From Ovis canadensis (lineage: Eukaryota > Chordata > Mammalia > Artiodactyla > Bovidae), in contig NC_091255.1 of the NCBI RefSeq assembly GCF_042477335.2, positions 45,238,501-45,302,500 of the forward strand: a stretch of DNA of 64,000 nucleotides, read 5' to 3'. This document shows, piece after piece, positions 9,480 to 20,844 of the stretch (position 1 is its first letter; each line of letters starts with the position of its first letter). Both the position numbers and the translations under genes were made by a program. The notes beneath the pieces are model-generated. The model did not search any database and had not been told where the DNA came from. It saw nothing but the letters and a program-made list of their open reading frames with translations.

Positions 9480-9725
9480 CTGTGCTTAGTCCCTCAGTCG
9501 TGTGCAACTCGTTGCGTTCCCATGGACTGTAGCCCGCCAGGCTCTTCTGTCCATGGCATTTCTCGGGCAAGAATACTGGAGGGGGTTGCCATTTCCTTTT
9601 CCAGGGGATCTTTCTGACTCAGGGATGGAACCCACATCTTTTGCATTGGCAGACGTGTCCAGCATTGGCAGATGTGTCCTGCATTGGCAGATGGATTCTT
9701 TACCACTAGCGCCACCTGTGAAGCC
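9480..9725 (-). mobile_element. Bov-tA SINE with internal tandem expansion
   Basis: Landmarks are ccctcagtcgtgtgcaactc, ccatggactgtagcccgcca and aatactggagggggttgcc. The tRNA-derived end is lengthened by a 19-bp unit present three times (see 9643-9699). Third SINE of the same orientation within 1.2 kb. Confidence 0.9.
9643..9699. repeat. Three 19-bp tandem units
   Basis: Units start at 9643, 9662 and 9681, each beginning gcattggcaga. Units 1 and 2 differ at two positions; unit 3 diverges after gcattggcagatg. It is a small tandem array within the SINE. Confidence 0.85.
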
Positions 9726-10214
9726 TACAGTAAATTCTTCCTGGTCAACCATAATATGTTTACTGTTTCACAGTCTGAATGTGTAGCACTCAAAGATGGT
9801 GAAGGATGCCTCCCTGGAAATTAGTATCTTAGAGTAAAATCTTATCCAGACTTAACTATTCATCATACAAACACCAACATTACAGATGTTCAACATTAAT
9901 TAATCACTTACAAACACTGCAGCCAGCACTGAAAGAGTTTATGGTTTCATTTAGACATGGTTCTTGCCCTTGGAAAGTATACCCTCTAGCAAAAAGATGG
10001 AAAAACTAACACCAGTGGGATAGAAATGTGATCGTAAGAAAAGTGTGTACTAAAGATGAAAAACACCTAGGTATGTTTAGGATGGAGAGGGGGAAATCCT
10101 GAAAGCTTTTTCTCTCTTCCTTTCTTTTTCTGAACTACACATAATCTTTACTTTGCTATTTTCATCATGACACAGTTATCACTCGAAGCAGGAACTGATG
10201 TTGGTTTCATCAGT

Positions 10215-10530
10215 TACCTTTTACCAGTTGCCCGCTGCCTGTCCCATCTGCCAGACTTCACATAGGTAGCTCCACTGTTCTTCTTGCCTCTACACTTTCA
10301 TACAGGCTTTTCTTCCTGCCCTGATGCATCGCTCAGCCTTCTTTAATACTTACTTTCTTCCGAAGGCCTTTCCTGACTTATTCTTTCTAAGGTATTAGGG
10401 CACAGTGATGTCTGTTACTCTGCACTTGCTGCTTTATATGTACTTTTTCTTATACAGCTTGGTAGATGCGCTGTTTCCCTCACTCTGTGCCCAACAAGCA
10501 ATAGGAAAAGAACTCCTATGTATTTTATTC
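10215..10530 (+). repeat. L2 fragment
   Basis: The order resembles the L2 3' region: ttcttcctgccctgatgcat, gaaggcctttcctgactta, ctgttactctgcacttgctg. It is diverged and limits are approximate. An MIR follows directly. Confidence 0.45.
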
Positions 10531-10539
10531 ATCAGCTCT

Positions 10540-10770
10540 TCTAGTGTCCAACACAGGGCTTTGATGTCAGATTTAGATTTGAATTTCAGCTCTGTCACTT
10601 TCTGTCTGCATTGCTCTTGGACAAGTTATAAAATTTACCTGGGTCTCAGTTTTCTCATCTGTGAAGTGGAGATACGAATAGCCACTTTAAGAGTTGTTAT
10701 AAAGATTAAAGGAAATGATTGTTATAAAGAGCTTAGCACAATTCCTGATAGAGTAAGTGCTAACTAAATG
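10540..10770 (+). repeat. MIR SINE
   Basis: Clear MIR succession: gatttgaatttcagctctgt, ggacaagttataaaatttac, ctcagttttctcatctgtga, agcttagcacaattcctgat, gtaagtgctaactaaat. Confidence 0.75.
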
Positions 10771-11677
10771 GCTGTTATTCCAGACACCCTAGTTATGGCT
10801 GTAACATCTTAATGTTTGTGACTATAACTTTATATGGTCTCAGTGGGTTGTTTGCTTTTTTTCTATCGAGCTTCACTTAACTCAAAATATACAGAATGAT
10901 TACCCAGGCATTATATATTAGATATTGAGTCAAAGCAAGACAGACAAAACATCGTGTTTCCCTAGGTCAGTAAGCTTGTTGTTCCAAAACACGGTAGAGC
11001 AGTAATGGAAAAATAGGAAAATGAGCAAAGTTCAAAAGTGGTACAGAGGAGGAAATGGATTTTATCTGGAAGCTTTAGGAACGTATGCATGAAGGAGGTG
11101 AACTTCATAGGACAAATAAGTTTCTCTGCAGACAAGGAGAAGGACTTTCTTACAAAGGGAACAGCATGTGCAGAAGCACAGAGGTGTGGAGCCAGCCCCG
11201 TGTGTGGGTGGCTAAAGGCATGACTAGATTTGGAGTGGCTGACATAAAGAAGAGGCAGGAACGGTTTGGGGAACCATTTAAGTGTCCTGCCGAGGAGCCT
11301 GGGCCGAAGGTGAGGGGGAATCTCTAAAGGATTTTAATCAGAGGAGTCCCACGATTAGGCTTGCACTTTAGAGATCTGTTTCTGGAAGCTGTGAGGGGGA
11401 CTGATCAGAGTGGCAAAGAGACCAATCAGAACGCTGCCGTAATAATAACCTTACCCAGAGTGGAGGAGGAACCAAACAGGGCAGGGTTAGCAGGGATAAT
11501 CTTTCATGTATGTTCCCGTGAATTTTCTTCCTCATATCTGTATCTCCTTTCCTCTGTTATATTTGAAACTTCCTAAAAGATCCCTCAATCTCCTTTCAGA
11601 TGTTCCCCTTGCCAGTAAAATGATATATACCATATTTCAAATACAAAGTATAGTTGTCCATTGTTTGTTTCAGAGGC

Positions 11678-11970
11678 CTAGGAGTTCCTCGAGATCGGGA
11701 GGCTTGCCTGGCTGGCCTCATCGTCTCCAGCTTCTTTCTTGCTGGCATCTAAAAGGGCTCGGTAAATGGGATAGCCACTGCCAGGTGTTGGCTTAGTTAG
11801 GAAAGACTTGCACAGAACCAGTCGTCCTTTCTCCTCTAAGCCTCTTTCTGACCAGTAGTGGTTAAGGACAGCAGTTTCTTCTGTGTGCATAATAACTGTC
11901 CTGTAAGGTGAGGAAGCATGCTTTGACCTTTTAAAGACAATGCTAGTGTAGCCAGGCCAGTCTCATAACT
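11678..11970 (-). other. Open frame of unknown nature, possible exon or pseudogene
   Basis: A minus-strand frame is open for about 95 codons from an in-frame TGA near 11967 to a stop at 11678. It reads, for example, MHTEETAVLNHYWSERGLEE and SFLTKPTPGSGYPIYRALLD. I do not recognise the protein. A possible acceptor (cttttactcag) precedes the frame near 11971, but the frame begins with stops there. An open frame of this length can occur by chance, and no poly(A) tract marks a processed copy. It is unlike the surrounding repeats. Treat as a weak candidate only. Confidence 0.15.
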
Positions 11971-12839
11971 TCTGAGTAAAAGTATTGACCTAGTCCCTAT
12001 CCCTCTGTGAAAATCTCAGAATTTGCTGATGTGACCATAATTCATATTAAAATCTTTTCATTTACAGCTGCCTTAAAAATAGGATCAGTGAAAATATATG
12101 TTTTTTTTTTTAATTGAAAAAAAAAAAGAGTCAGTGAGATCATCTGTGGTTCCTTCTTACTCTTGCTGGATAAGGCCAGGAACTTCTCTTACCTTCTTGG
12201 CCACTTGTTAATTTGGTTCTTGGATCACCTTGTCCACACCCACCTCCAGCCCTACCCTGGGGGAAGGTATTGGACAGATCCCAGCAAGCTCAGGCACTGT
12301 TCCCCGCCTCTGCAGCTGGGGTTATAAATAACCACCAAAACTAAACAGTCAAATAAGTACATTTTGAAAATTGCTCAAATTGAAAAAAAAGATCACTCTG
12401 ATCCTGACTGAGTAGCAGTTTCCCCACTCCTGCCCTTCATTTCCCCCTTTCTTTCACTTATCTACCTCTCTTCTCTGATCCAAGCTCCCTAGGGAAGCCA
12501 ATCTAAGCACAAAGCCCTCATACAATGAAGACATCTTTTCCCTTATTTGACAGGGGCAAAGCCCTCCAGGGCTGTAGTTATAGTTACACAATGTTGTTAT
12601 AGCAGCAGAGGCCTCAGGGCAACATATGTTCCTGGGTGGTAATTGGGTTTGCTTTAACAGACTGTCTCTCCCTGTTTCTCTATGCCCAAATTTATTTATC
12701 AAGAAAACCAGGGAATTGCCATTATGGATGGGCCTTCATTTTTTTCTTTTTTTTTAATTCCAGCAAAACCAAATTCTTTTTTATTCCCAGGATGGAATGT
12801 ATTCAGTGATCATGGGTTGAGATGTTTTAGACTGAAGTT

Positions 12840-12960
12840 ATTTTCATTTATTCATTCAACTAATATTCATCAAGCATCTGACAAGTGCTATGCATTGGGT
12901 AGGAGCTGAGTGTACTCTGTGAATAAACAGACAGGTCTTTTCCTCCTAGAGCTGTTGATT
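12840..12960 (-). repeat. L2-like fragment
   Basis: The sequence tttattcattcaactaatat, catcaagcatctgacaagtg, gaataaacagacaggtctt has the order of the reverse-strand L2 3' region. Low certainty. Confidence 0.45.
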
Positions 12961-14542
12961 TAGAACCAGTGCATAATAGTAGGGGCTGGGGGAGTATGAC
13001 ATACACCTGCACCAACCCTCTCCACCTTTTCAAAAGTTATTAATCCAGTATAATAACACTAAATAAGTGTTTGAAAAAATAAGACATCCTTAATCTCACT
13101 GTTGCTATAGAGCTATTTTTATTGTTTGCGTATTGCCTTCCAATTTTTCTCCACATGCGTACATTTTATTATATGTGCACATTTTGCATAGATGCACTCA
13201 TTGCTTGCATGAAATTCCATATTTTTTAGATTCTTAATATCTCCTTGTTTCTCTGTAGTCCTCGTAATTATAATTGTAATTGCTGTATAATGTAATGTGC
13301 ACTGTGACGTAACGTGCTCTGTTTGGGATTATTGAGGTTCTTTTAAGTCAGATAATGATGCAGTGAGTGTCTGCATGCATCTGTAGCTCTCCTGTTTTTA
13401 TTTCTACCTCTTCTACATTGCTTGATTTTTTTTCCCCCAAAGACTTGTCCAAATTTAAAGTGTCACCATCCTTGTGGGAGGATACCAATTTTAAGATGTT
13501 CCCAGAACTGAGTGTTACCACTTAATAAAATCTTGCAAGTTTAGTTAAAAAAAAAAAAGAAAACTGCACCTCAAATGTGCTTTTCATTTTATTTCTAGTT
13601 AGGATGGACCTCAGTCTTCCATGCGTTTATTTACTAGTCCTGTTTCCTCTTCCATGAAATCCTGTGCATTACTCATTTCTCCACTGAGGGCCTGATGATT
13701 TTCTTTTTAAGTTTGATTGAAAGACGGAGAGACAGATGCTTTGTCTGAGCCACATTCAGCTATGGAGTCCATGCTATGGAGAAAGGAGAACATTTGCTTC
13801 ATAATGATTTCTCTGGTAGTTTCTCCTCACTCTCTCTCTGGCTTCTCTATTACCTCTAGTGGTAAAGTCTTTGTCAAGTATGCGTGCTATTGAGAAAGAG
13901 AATGAGATTATGAACAGAATGTATAGATGACATGGTTAAAAGCAGCGAGGAAGCAGGTTATGTCTTTCCTCAGCAAGAACTGAGGAGCAACTTGAAAAGC
14001 TGAAGTCACTCTTGCCCACTACAGAAACTTTGAAGATGGCTTATAGACACTATCTTCCTGATTACCTAGGAGAAATTGAGTCCTAGAAGAAAAAAAAATT
14101 CACAAACCAGTCAACTTCAGGAGGATGCAAAATGATCCTGCATTCTACCATTTGTAAACTGAGGGTCATTTCATTTGTTGGGAGATGTTTTCCCCAGAAT
14201 AGGGGCTAGGAATGGGTTTCTCTGAGTCACTTACACATGCTTAGTCAATCTCCCTTGTGACTAATTGTCCCCAGATGTGAATCAACTGCCAGGGTGAGGG
14301 ATGCAAGCTACAACTAGGAAAATAATTTCTCTATTTAAGGTAAGTCAGCACATACATGGTCCAGACTCACAACCTTGGACTACTTAGTCTTGCTGTAACC
14401 AACTGAGGTTACTGATCCAACCCAATCTCAGGGGTGAAGGATGATTTTCTTACTAGTCTGGAAATTACCTGGAGATGAGTGGGCATCTGGTCATTTTCTT
14501 TCCTGCCTAGCCTTGCCGACAGATGTCACTACACCAGAGCAT

Positions 14543-14609
14543 ATTCTCCAAAGATAGGCTTAGAAGGAAAGAGAGGGCTTCAGAAAGGCCCAGTCCAATC
14601 ATCTTGACC
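14543..14609 (+). repeat. 67-bp direct duplication, copy 1
   Basis: This stretch (attctccaaagataggctta onward) recurs at 15205-15271 with 5 mismatches in 67 bases, in the same orientation and 662 bp apart. The flanks do not match, and no known repeat family is recognised. Confidence 0.85.
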
Positions 14610-15204
14610 CTATTCTCCCATGGCTTCCATTAATAACTCTGGAAAACTATCAGAAATATGTATACATATGGCTCCAGACAGTACTAAAGCCTGAACTCAG
14701 AAGGCCAAGACCTCAGGTTCTGGGCAGAGTCAGAGTTCTTATCCAGAGGCCTTCCCCAGATGGGGTGGGGCATTCAGCTGCTGTAGGAAGGGTGGCAAGA
14801 CCATTTCAATGGGGGTGTGCATATGATAGACTTATCAGGGAACAAGAGCCATAGTCTTGGGGCTCTTCCAAATGTCACTGTGGAGTAGATACCTCAAGCA
14901 AAGCGCTCCACCCACCCTCCACCCTTGCCCCTCTGTCCTCACTGACAGGGGCCATCCCTTGCCTGAGGATTGCCAGGCTGGGGCTGGTTCTTCAGCTTTG
15001 GGCCTTCAGAGGGCCAGCCAGACATATAGCCACACCCTGCCAGGAAACTGGGAAAGTTCCTAATAGTTCAGACTGTCATTACTGTTCTCCTTCAAGACAA
15101 ATCTAAGTAGCATTAATAATCCAGGGAAATGAGCTATTCTATAAAGACTTTGGTTCCATAATCTTCTGTAGGATAAAACTGAAATTCTTACCTGGCCTGA
15201 CTAC

Positions 15205-15271
15205 ATTCTCCAAAGATAGGCCTAGAAGGAAAGAGAGGGCTTCAAAAAGGCCTAGTCCAACCATCATGACC
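15205..15271 (+). repeat. 67-bp direct duplication, copy 2
   Basis: Partner of 14543-14609; differences are single-base changes only, with no gaps. It lies just before an L2-like stretch. Confidence 0.85.
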
Positions 15272-15289
15272 TTCCCTGCATTATCTGCC

Positions 15290-15770
15290 CTCTGGTTAAT
15301 TCTCCAGCCCATCCCATACAACCTCATTCTCTGTGTTTTAACCTCATTGACCCTCCTGCCCTGGTTCCTTCCACCTCAGGACCTTTGCACATACCCTTTA
15401 CTCTGACTTGAAATTTCTTCCCTCATTCTCTTCTTCACCTCTTTCTACTAATCCTTCAGATCTAAAGTCAAATGTCATTTCCTCAGGGAACTATTTCCCA
15501 AAGCTTCTAGACTAGACCAAAGCCCTCATTTCTACACTGTTACAGTACCCTGCATTTGTCTTCATACCAGTTGTCTCAGTTTATAATTATATATCTATTT
15601 GTATGTCTGTTTAATCTAGATTCTTTGCCTTCTGTCCTCCCAATGCATACCCTAAAGGTTTCATTAAAGCAGTGTCCATTTTATTTACCACTGCATTCTC
15701 AGCACCTAGGAAGGTACATAGTACTTAACAGGCACCTAGTAACTATCGGATGTATGAAAAAATGGCAGTA
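15290..15770 (+). repeat. L2 LINE 3' region
   Basis: Good L2 order: cctcaggacctttgcacata, cttcagatctaaagtcaaat, tcatttcctcagggaactat, tgcattctcagcacctagga, acataGtacttaacaggcac. Confidence 0.7.
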
Positions 15771-16039
15771 ATAATAATAAATGAAGGAAGTTAGAAAACA
15801 GAAAATTACTCTTGTACCCGCATGCATATAACATTTGTAGATGTGTCTATATAGTATCTAATTATAGTCACTCAATTCCTAAGACATATCAGAGTCCAAA
15901 GAAACTTTTAAATTGGTCAAGAGGAAAGTGGAAGTTACCTTGTGAGGCAAAGGCTCTGATCCATCCATGTGAAACTATAAAGGAGATAAGTACAGTTTTA
16001 TTTACTAAATCCCCAAAATCAGTGCAAAGGAAAATTTTT

Positions 16040-16160
16040 TGAAAACTAGACTATGGACTCCCCAGAGAAGAGACTGTGTGTTATTTATCTCTATATCCCC
16101 AGCACCTAGCATGATTGGCACATAGTAGGAGCTCAAGAAATGTATATTGAACTATTTTGT
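16040..16160 (+). repeat. L2 LINE 3' terminal fragment
   Basis: gactccccagagaagagact, atatccccagcacctagcat and ggcacatagtaggagctcaa form the typical L2 3' end. Confidence 0.7.
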
Positions 16161-18059
16161 TGAAGCTTAAAAGAGGTAGAGGTGGGACTGGGGATAAAGT
16201 CGAGTACAGTTTTTCACTTGGGAAATCTCAGAGCCAGAAAAGTATGAATAGGGTCAAGAAGGGCTCCTTTACATGTATGGACAATAGCTATACAATAGAC
16301 TGTTTCAGGGACATTAGGGCTATTCAAGGCCCATCCCTTGACCTTTTGAGATCATCCTTATGAAGGGCAATTGCTATGCACTCTCACAAAATGCATCGTC
16401 TCTCCACCAGCAGGGACCAAACTCTAAGCTATATAAAGCATTGATCTCACCCTGCCTCACACTGTTATCTCCAGTGCCCTCCAGACTCTTGGGCACATGC
16501 CCCGTTGGTTCCATGGGCATATTCTACTCTGGTTTTCACCAAAGAAGGGAAAAACCCAGAAGGTGGTGCCCTTCAAACAGAAGTAAAAATGGCTGCATCT
16601 CTCAGGGCAACCAGAGCCTGGGGCTGGTATTCCTGAGCCCACAGCAGGGAGGCCATTAGCCCCGGTCCCAAGAATCCTTGCAAGCAGCATCCCTGGCATT
16701 TAGCCTTCCATCCCTGGCACTTAACCTCAGGGCCCTTAAGTGGGGACATTTCAAACAGTTTTTCTTAGAGCCATGGAGGGTTCAAAAGAATTCTTGCACA
16801 TTAAAAAAATAAATCCTCCAAAAACAGCTATTGAGCTACTCGATCTCACTTATTTCTTCCCTCTCCCAGCAGTGTGGGGCTTAAAGTAAAGGCTGAGGAC
16901 TTGGTTGTATGTTCATTAGCCTTGTTCCAGCCAGCTCTGCTGGTCTCATCCTACCTGGTACCAGCAGGGTAAGGGCTGTGTCTTTCAAAGATGAGCCTGA
17001 AGGCGTAGGCATCACAAAAATAATTTGACTCTTGTCAGTGGTATGCTGATGTGTCATGGAAACTAGTCCCAGGGGCTTGTCGCCTCTGACTTCCCCCCTC
17101 CCCTTACAGCAGTCTATAAATCACTGAGTATTAATATTGTCTAGAGGACCCTTCTCTCCCCACCCCTACTCTGGGGCTCCCCAGCAGGCAAAAGGCTGCA
17201 AACTAAGCAAGGAGAAAAGAAGATTGGGCAGCAGGCAGGGGTGCCCATCATTTATCAACCAAACGCAGCGGTTAGTGGCTCTTTCCAGCAGTGCTCTGGC
17301 AGGCTGGGCAGGCAGTGCAGCCAGTGTTTTCTGTCAAAATGGAGAGCGAAGTCCAGCAAGAGTTCCCCTTATTTGGCTGCCCCACCCCAGAAGTAGGGAG
17401 TCAGGGCATGAGTCCTTTTCTTTTTTGGTTTTGGTGGGTTCAGAATTAAAACACACTTTTGGTCCTGGATAGATTCTTACCTCCTTCCCACTCTCTTCTG
17501 CCAAGTCTTCCGTGGGGCCTCCTCTTGTAGCTTCTCTTTTGACCCCACGAAGAGCTTTCTCACTTTACTTGGCACATTACAGAAGTTTCTTAAGAGTCCC
17601 AGTTCCAGAGCTCTGGCAGGCTTTCTTAAAGGGCAGCACCACTCTCCTCCTCCTTTGATCGTCTCTGGTTTCTCCTTAATGGAAATCCCCCAGCTTCCCC
17701 ATCTCTCTCTCTTTCTCTAAGGTAGGAAAAACTTGGAGAAAGGAAGTGCGTTTAGTCCACTGAACGAGAGACATGCTTTTGTCAAGAAGTTCCAAAAAAT
17801 GTTCCAACTCCCTCACCAAGAACAGCTGGAACATGCCAGATTCACCTCCATAATTTCTGAGCATTGCTTCTCTGCAATATAAACAAAGTCAGAGTTCTAG
17901 GGAGTTTAGGACCCAGCGAAGTGACAGGGAGGCAGGGAAGTGGATTATACCATGACCATCTGGACTGTCTTCCTAACTCTGACCTTCAGTTTCTGGATAA
18001 GGATTGGACCTCTGGGTCTGCATCCCTCTGACTTAGTCCTTTGATCCCCTCCGTAGTGG

Positions 18060-18265
18060 TTATAGACATAGTCTTTGAAAGCGGATGGACCTGTCTTCTC
18101 TAGCTGCATAAACTTCAATACATTTCTTAACCTTTCTGAGCCTCAGTTTTCTACCTGTGAACTGGGGATAGTTATGTCTACTTATAGGATATAATAATTG
18201 TGACTAAGAGTTAAATAATATTACATGGGCAAATTACTTAGCCTATAGGACACTCCCAGTAAGTA
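18060..18265 (+). repeat. MIR SINE
   Basis: ctgagcctcagttttctacc, gaactggggatagttatgtc and cctataggacactcccagta follow the MIR order. Confidence 0.6.
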
Positions 18266-19422
18266 GAAGTGGTATTCTTCTATGCCTTTTGGCCAGGGCA
18301 CACGGCCTATAGCATCCTGAGTATATTGCTTTCTTCCTGGGGCCTTGATGTTAGTGTCTCCTCATGTGGCACAAGCTTCATGGGCATTCTGAGGAACACA
18401 GACTCACCACTGATTCAGAGATTCCAGGATTTCTAACCTATTTGGGGAAAAAATCAAAATTTGGTGTATATAGCCAAAAAATTGACAGGGTTGAGATCTA
18501 AACCCTGGCTTGGCATTCTAGGCAAACACCAGTAGATCAGAGAATTGGATGGAGCTTCTGGGTGGGACTTCCAGGGAAGGTACCAACTTGTGTGATGCTA
18601 TCAGACTGTCATGGAAGAAGCAAGACCAAGCTAAATACACACTATTTTGTAGATTACCAAGCCTTTGCCTAAGTTGAATGGAAGCAGGGGTTACAGAGGC
18701 CACTGGTGGAATGTACTGGAACATTCCAGGGCCTTCTGCTGCACAACACCACCCCTTGAGCTTATAGCCATCAGGGTCTTCCAGGAAGAATTGGGTACAA
18801 GGACCTCCCCTTCCACCATGCACAGCAAGAAATCACCTGTTCTGAAAGAAGCATTATTCTAAGTGATACCAAGTTACTAAGTGTGGGGAGTGTCAGTACA
18901 GTCTTTTGGGGCTTTTTCACTAGATAGAGAGACTTGGCTGCTAAGGCCATTTTATTGAGTGAGGAGCATCTTGTGGAAAAGATCTGCTGTGTACAGGATA
19001 CCCACAGGAAAAGCCAGGAACAGGCACCTAATCAATCAGGGCTTAAGAGTTGGATGAGATATAACTTCATTTTTCAGTAAGAAACAGATTTACCATGAAG
19101 CTAATGAAACTCAAGAGTCAGAGCCCCTCACTTGCACAGAACCCTTCCAAGTCCTTATCCCTAATTCTATAATTATTTTACTATTTAACTTGAGGAAACC
19201 TCAAGTAGTATAAGCCTTAGACTTCACAGAACCTGAACCCTTCCCTGCTTTTAGTCTGAAGGACTTTTAGCATCAACCTTCAGGAGTGATCATAAACAGT
19301 TGGAAAAACGAATACTTAAACAATCAACTTTGCCGCAACATTGCCAGATGCAGTGGCATGCCCTAGTAACTGACAAGAAATAACAGCAAATGTGTTCCTT
19401 TGCTTGGAACTGGGGAGAAAGG

Positions 19423-19770
19423 GGACTTCCTTGGTGGCTCAGTGGATAAGAATCCGCTTGCCAGTGTAAGGGATATGGGTTCGATTCCTGGTGGGGGAAG
19501 ATTCCACATGCCTTGGGGCAGCTAAGCCCATGTGCCACAGCTAGCCTGGGCTCTAGGGACTTCTAGCCGCAACTACCAAGCCCACATGCTGCTACTACTG
19601 AAGCCCGCAGGCCTTTAGCCTGGGCTCCACAATGAAAAGCCACCACAGTGAGGTGCATGCTCCACAATGAAAAGGAGCCCCAGCTCGCTGCAACCCAGAG
19701 CAACTAAAGCTTGTGCGAAACAACAAAGATCCAGCACGACCAAAAGTAAATAAGTTAATTAATTAAAAAT
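19423..19770 (+). mobile_element. CHR-type tRNA-Glu SINE
   Basis: It begins ggacttccttggtggctcag, with the B-box-like gggttcgattcctggtgg, then the long body of CHR elements and an A/T-rich tail. A 12-bp flanking duplication with one mismatch (tggsgagaaagg) lies at 19411-19422 and 19771-19782. Inside, the phrase gctccacaatgaaaag occurs twice. Confidence 0.88.
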
Positions 19771-19954
19771 TGGCGAGAAAGGACAAACATATAAAATGAC
19801 AGAAGAGGAATTATGAAGCTACTCATAAGCTAGCACAAAATAATGGGCCAAACACCTAAATCCTGGAGGCATCATTACTGTCTCACAGGATTAGCTGAGG
19901 AATGCTTGCAGGAAGTGAGGTCTGATTGGAAGTTGAAGTTGATGATGAAGACAG

Positions 19955-20035
19955 TTATGACAGGGAAGCTTGGTCTGCTGCAGTCCATGAGGTTGCAAAG
20001 AGTCAGACATGACTGAGCGACTGAACTGAACTGAG
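19955..20035 (+). mobile_element. BovB/Bov-A 3' fragment
   Basis: Only the 3' part remains: ctgctgcagtccatgaggtt, gcaaagagtcagacatgact, gagcgactgaactgaactga. Confidence 0.8.
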
Positions 20036-20844
20036 GGGGAATATCATCTCCAAAGCACAGAAGATAAAACTATGGACACATCTGTGGTGATATTTTACAG
20101 TTATCTATTACAAAAGCCCTTTAGATAATATTCTTGGCTCTGAAAATAATTTCTGAGCCTATGTCCTAGGTCTGAAGGAAATCAAACTACAGCTCAACTT
20201 TCACATCACTTGTCTCTCCTGTTAGATTTATAGTATCTTTGAACTGGATTTTATGGTACTCGATTCTTCATTTGGTACATGGTGTGAGGGTAAGGAAGAG
20301 GATTAAATGTGAAATTAGATGAAGAATGTTTAGAGTATTGTAGCTTATTTGCCCAGGGATCATTGTATTTTTGAGGCTGACCTGGATAAGGTAAATGGGA
20401 ACAATGGTGGGGAAGAGAAAAGTCTAAGGTGGTTTGAAATGAATAGGCCTTTTGGTTTATACACAGTCTTCTAGGGATATACACAACCAGCATTTCCTCT
20501 CCAGAGACTGATCTCTAAAGGACCTTGGAGAGTCATGTGTGGGGGATGCAAACTGTTCCCACCAAGGTGCTGCTCTAGAAAGAAGATGGTCCCTCAAGGT
20601 ACCCATAATCACATGACACTGCAGAACTGAAGTTTATTTTAATTTGCTTTTTGTGAAGCAGTATCTGCATGCTGGTCATAGTGCTAGGTGTAGTCATTAG
20701 ACTGAGGACCAAGACATGTCTGTTCTCCTCGAGAAACTTACATATTTTAGTGAGGAGGACACTTAGGAAGAATGCTAACCTGGGTATTTCATAAGTCAAA
20801 GAACCAAACCTTTTGTGTCTCACAGTGACCTTTTATGGATATCA

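Noticed and set aside
9643-9699. CRISPR-like array
   Set aside because: Units are contiguous without spacers, inside a SINE in a mammalian genome.
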